This document shows positions 49,231-49,246 of a DNA stretch of 49,246 bases, piece by piece. Positions within the stretch are counted from its first letter, which is position 1; every line of letters starts with the position of its first letter. Source of the stretch: CAYUWG01 sp964448285 (GTDB lineage: Bacteria; Bacteroidota; Ignavibacteria; SZUA-365); NCBI GenBank assembly GCA_964448285.1, contig CAYUWG010000025.1, forward strand, positions 1 to 49,246, read 5' to 3'. The notes beneath the pieces are model-generated. The model was not told the origin of the DNA and made no database searches. It saw nothing but the letters and a program-made list of their open reading frames with translations. Made by a program: the position numbers and the translations under genes.

Positions 49231-49246
49231 TGCCGTGCAGACTTTC

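Overview
The window looks like a chromosomal segment of an uncultured or little-studied anaerobe (or facultative anaerobe) of the Bacteroidota / Chlorobi / Ignavibacteria kind. The pointers are a DUF3078 outer-membrane protein, tandem S46 dipeptidyl-peptidase lipoproteins, a ~2000-residue alpha-2-macroglobulin, large secreted multi-domain proteins with beta-barrel neighbours, and moderate GC. This placement is inferred from gene content only; no rRNA or tRNA gene is present.

Layout. (1) 26-5086, minus strand: a housekeeping cluster read from a PLP-dependent Cys/Met enzyme through a PgeF/YfiH-type protein, a LipM/LplA-type protein, PanB, a cupin and a DUF971 protein, several coupled by ATGA overlaps, then a class I glutamine amidotransferase. 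(2) 5254-11393, plus: asparaginyl-tRNA synthetase with a coiled-coil insertion, then two tandem S46 peptidases ending at a clear terminator. (3) 11949-20741, plus: a cell-envelope block with an SH3-like/beta-barrel protein, a 1403-residue secreted multi-domain protein, a DUF3078 barrel, MscL, and a basic-tailed protein of unknown function. (4) 21293-22191, minus: a toxin-antitoxin island (HicB, a decayed HicA, DUF4258, MqsA-like). (5) 22284-28337, minus: alpha-2-macroglobulin.

(6) 28505-44857, plus: the centre of interest, a MarR-headed anaerobic aromatic-degradation cluster. It encodes a complete Thauera/Rhodopseudomonas-type class I ATP-dependent benzoyl-CoA reductase (bcrC-B-A-D), dienoyl-CoA hydratase (dch), alcohol dehydrogenase (had), ring-opening hydrolase (oah), a 3-hydroxyacyl-CoA dehydrogenase/enoyl-CoA hydratase fusion and a thiolase. 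Together these take benzoyl-CoA through dienoyl-CoA, 6-hydroxy- and 6-oxo-cyclohexene-carboxyl-CoA to 3-hydroxypimelyl-CoA and on to glutaryl-CoA plus acetyl-CoA. Nested between bcrD and the thiolase is a second, unexplained module: an AMP-forming acyl-CoA ligase, a lone HgdB/BcrB-like Fe-S subunit, a ketopantoate-reductase-family dehydrogenase, and its own HgdC-like ATP-dependent activator. An 11-bp perfect inverted repeat lies upstream of the MarR gene.

(7) 44872-49145: functions of the molybdenum-hydroxylase type (XdhC, MocA; FAD and 2Fe-2S subunits), an SDR and a beta-carbonic anhydrase. The FAD subunit lacks the 4Fe-4S loop of 4-hydroxybenzoyl-CoA reductase, so its substrate is open, and the molybdenum subunit is not in the window. 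REP-like palindromes lie inside the cluster (42616-42817) and at the window end (49157-49230).
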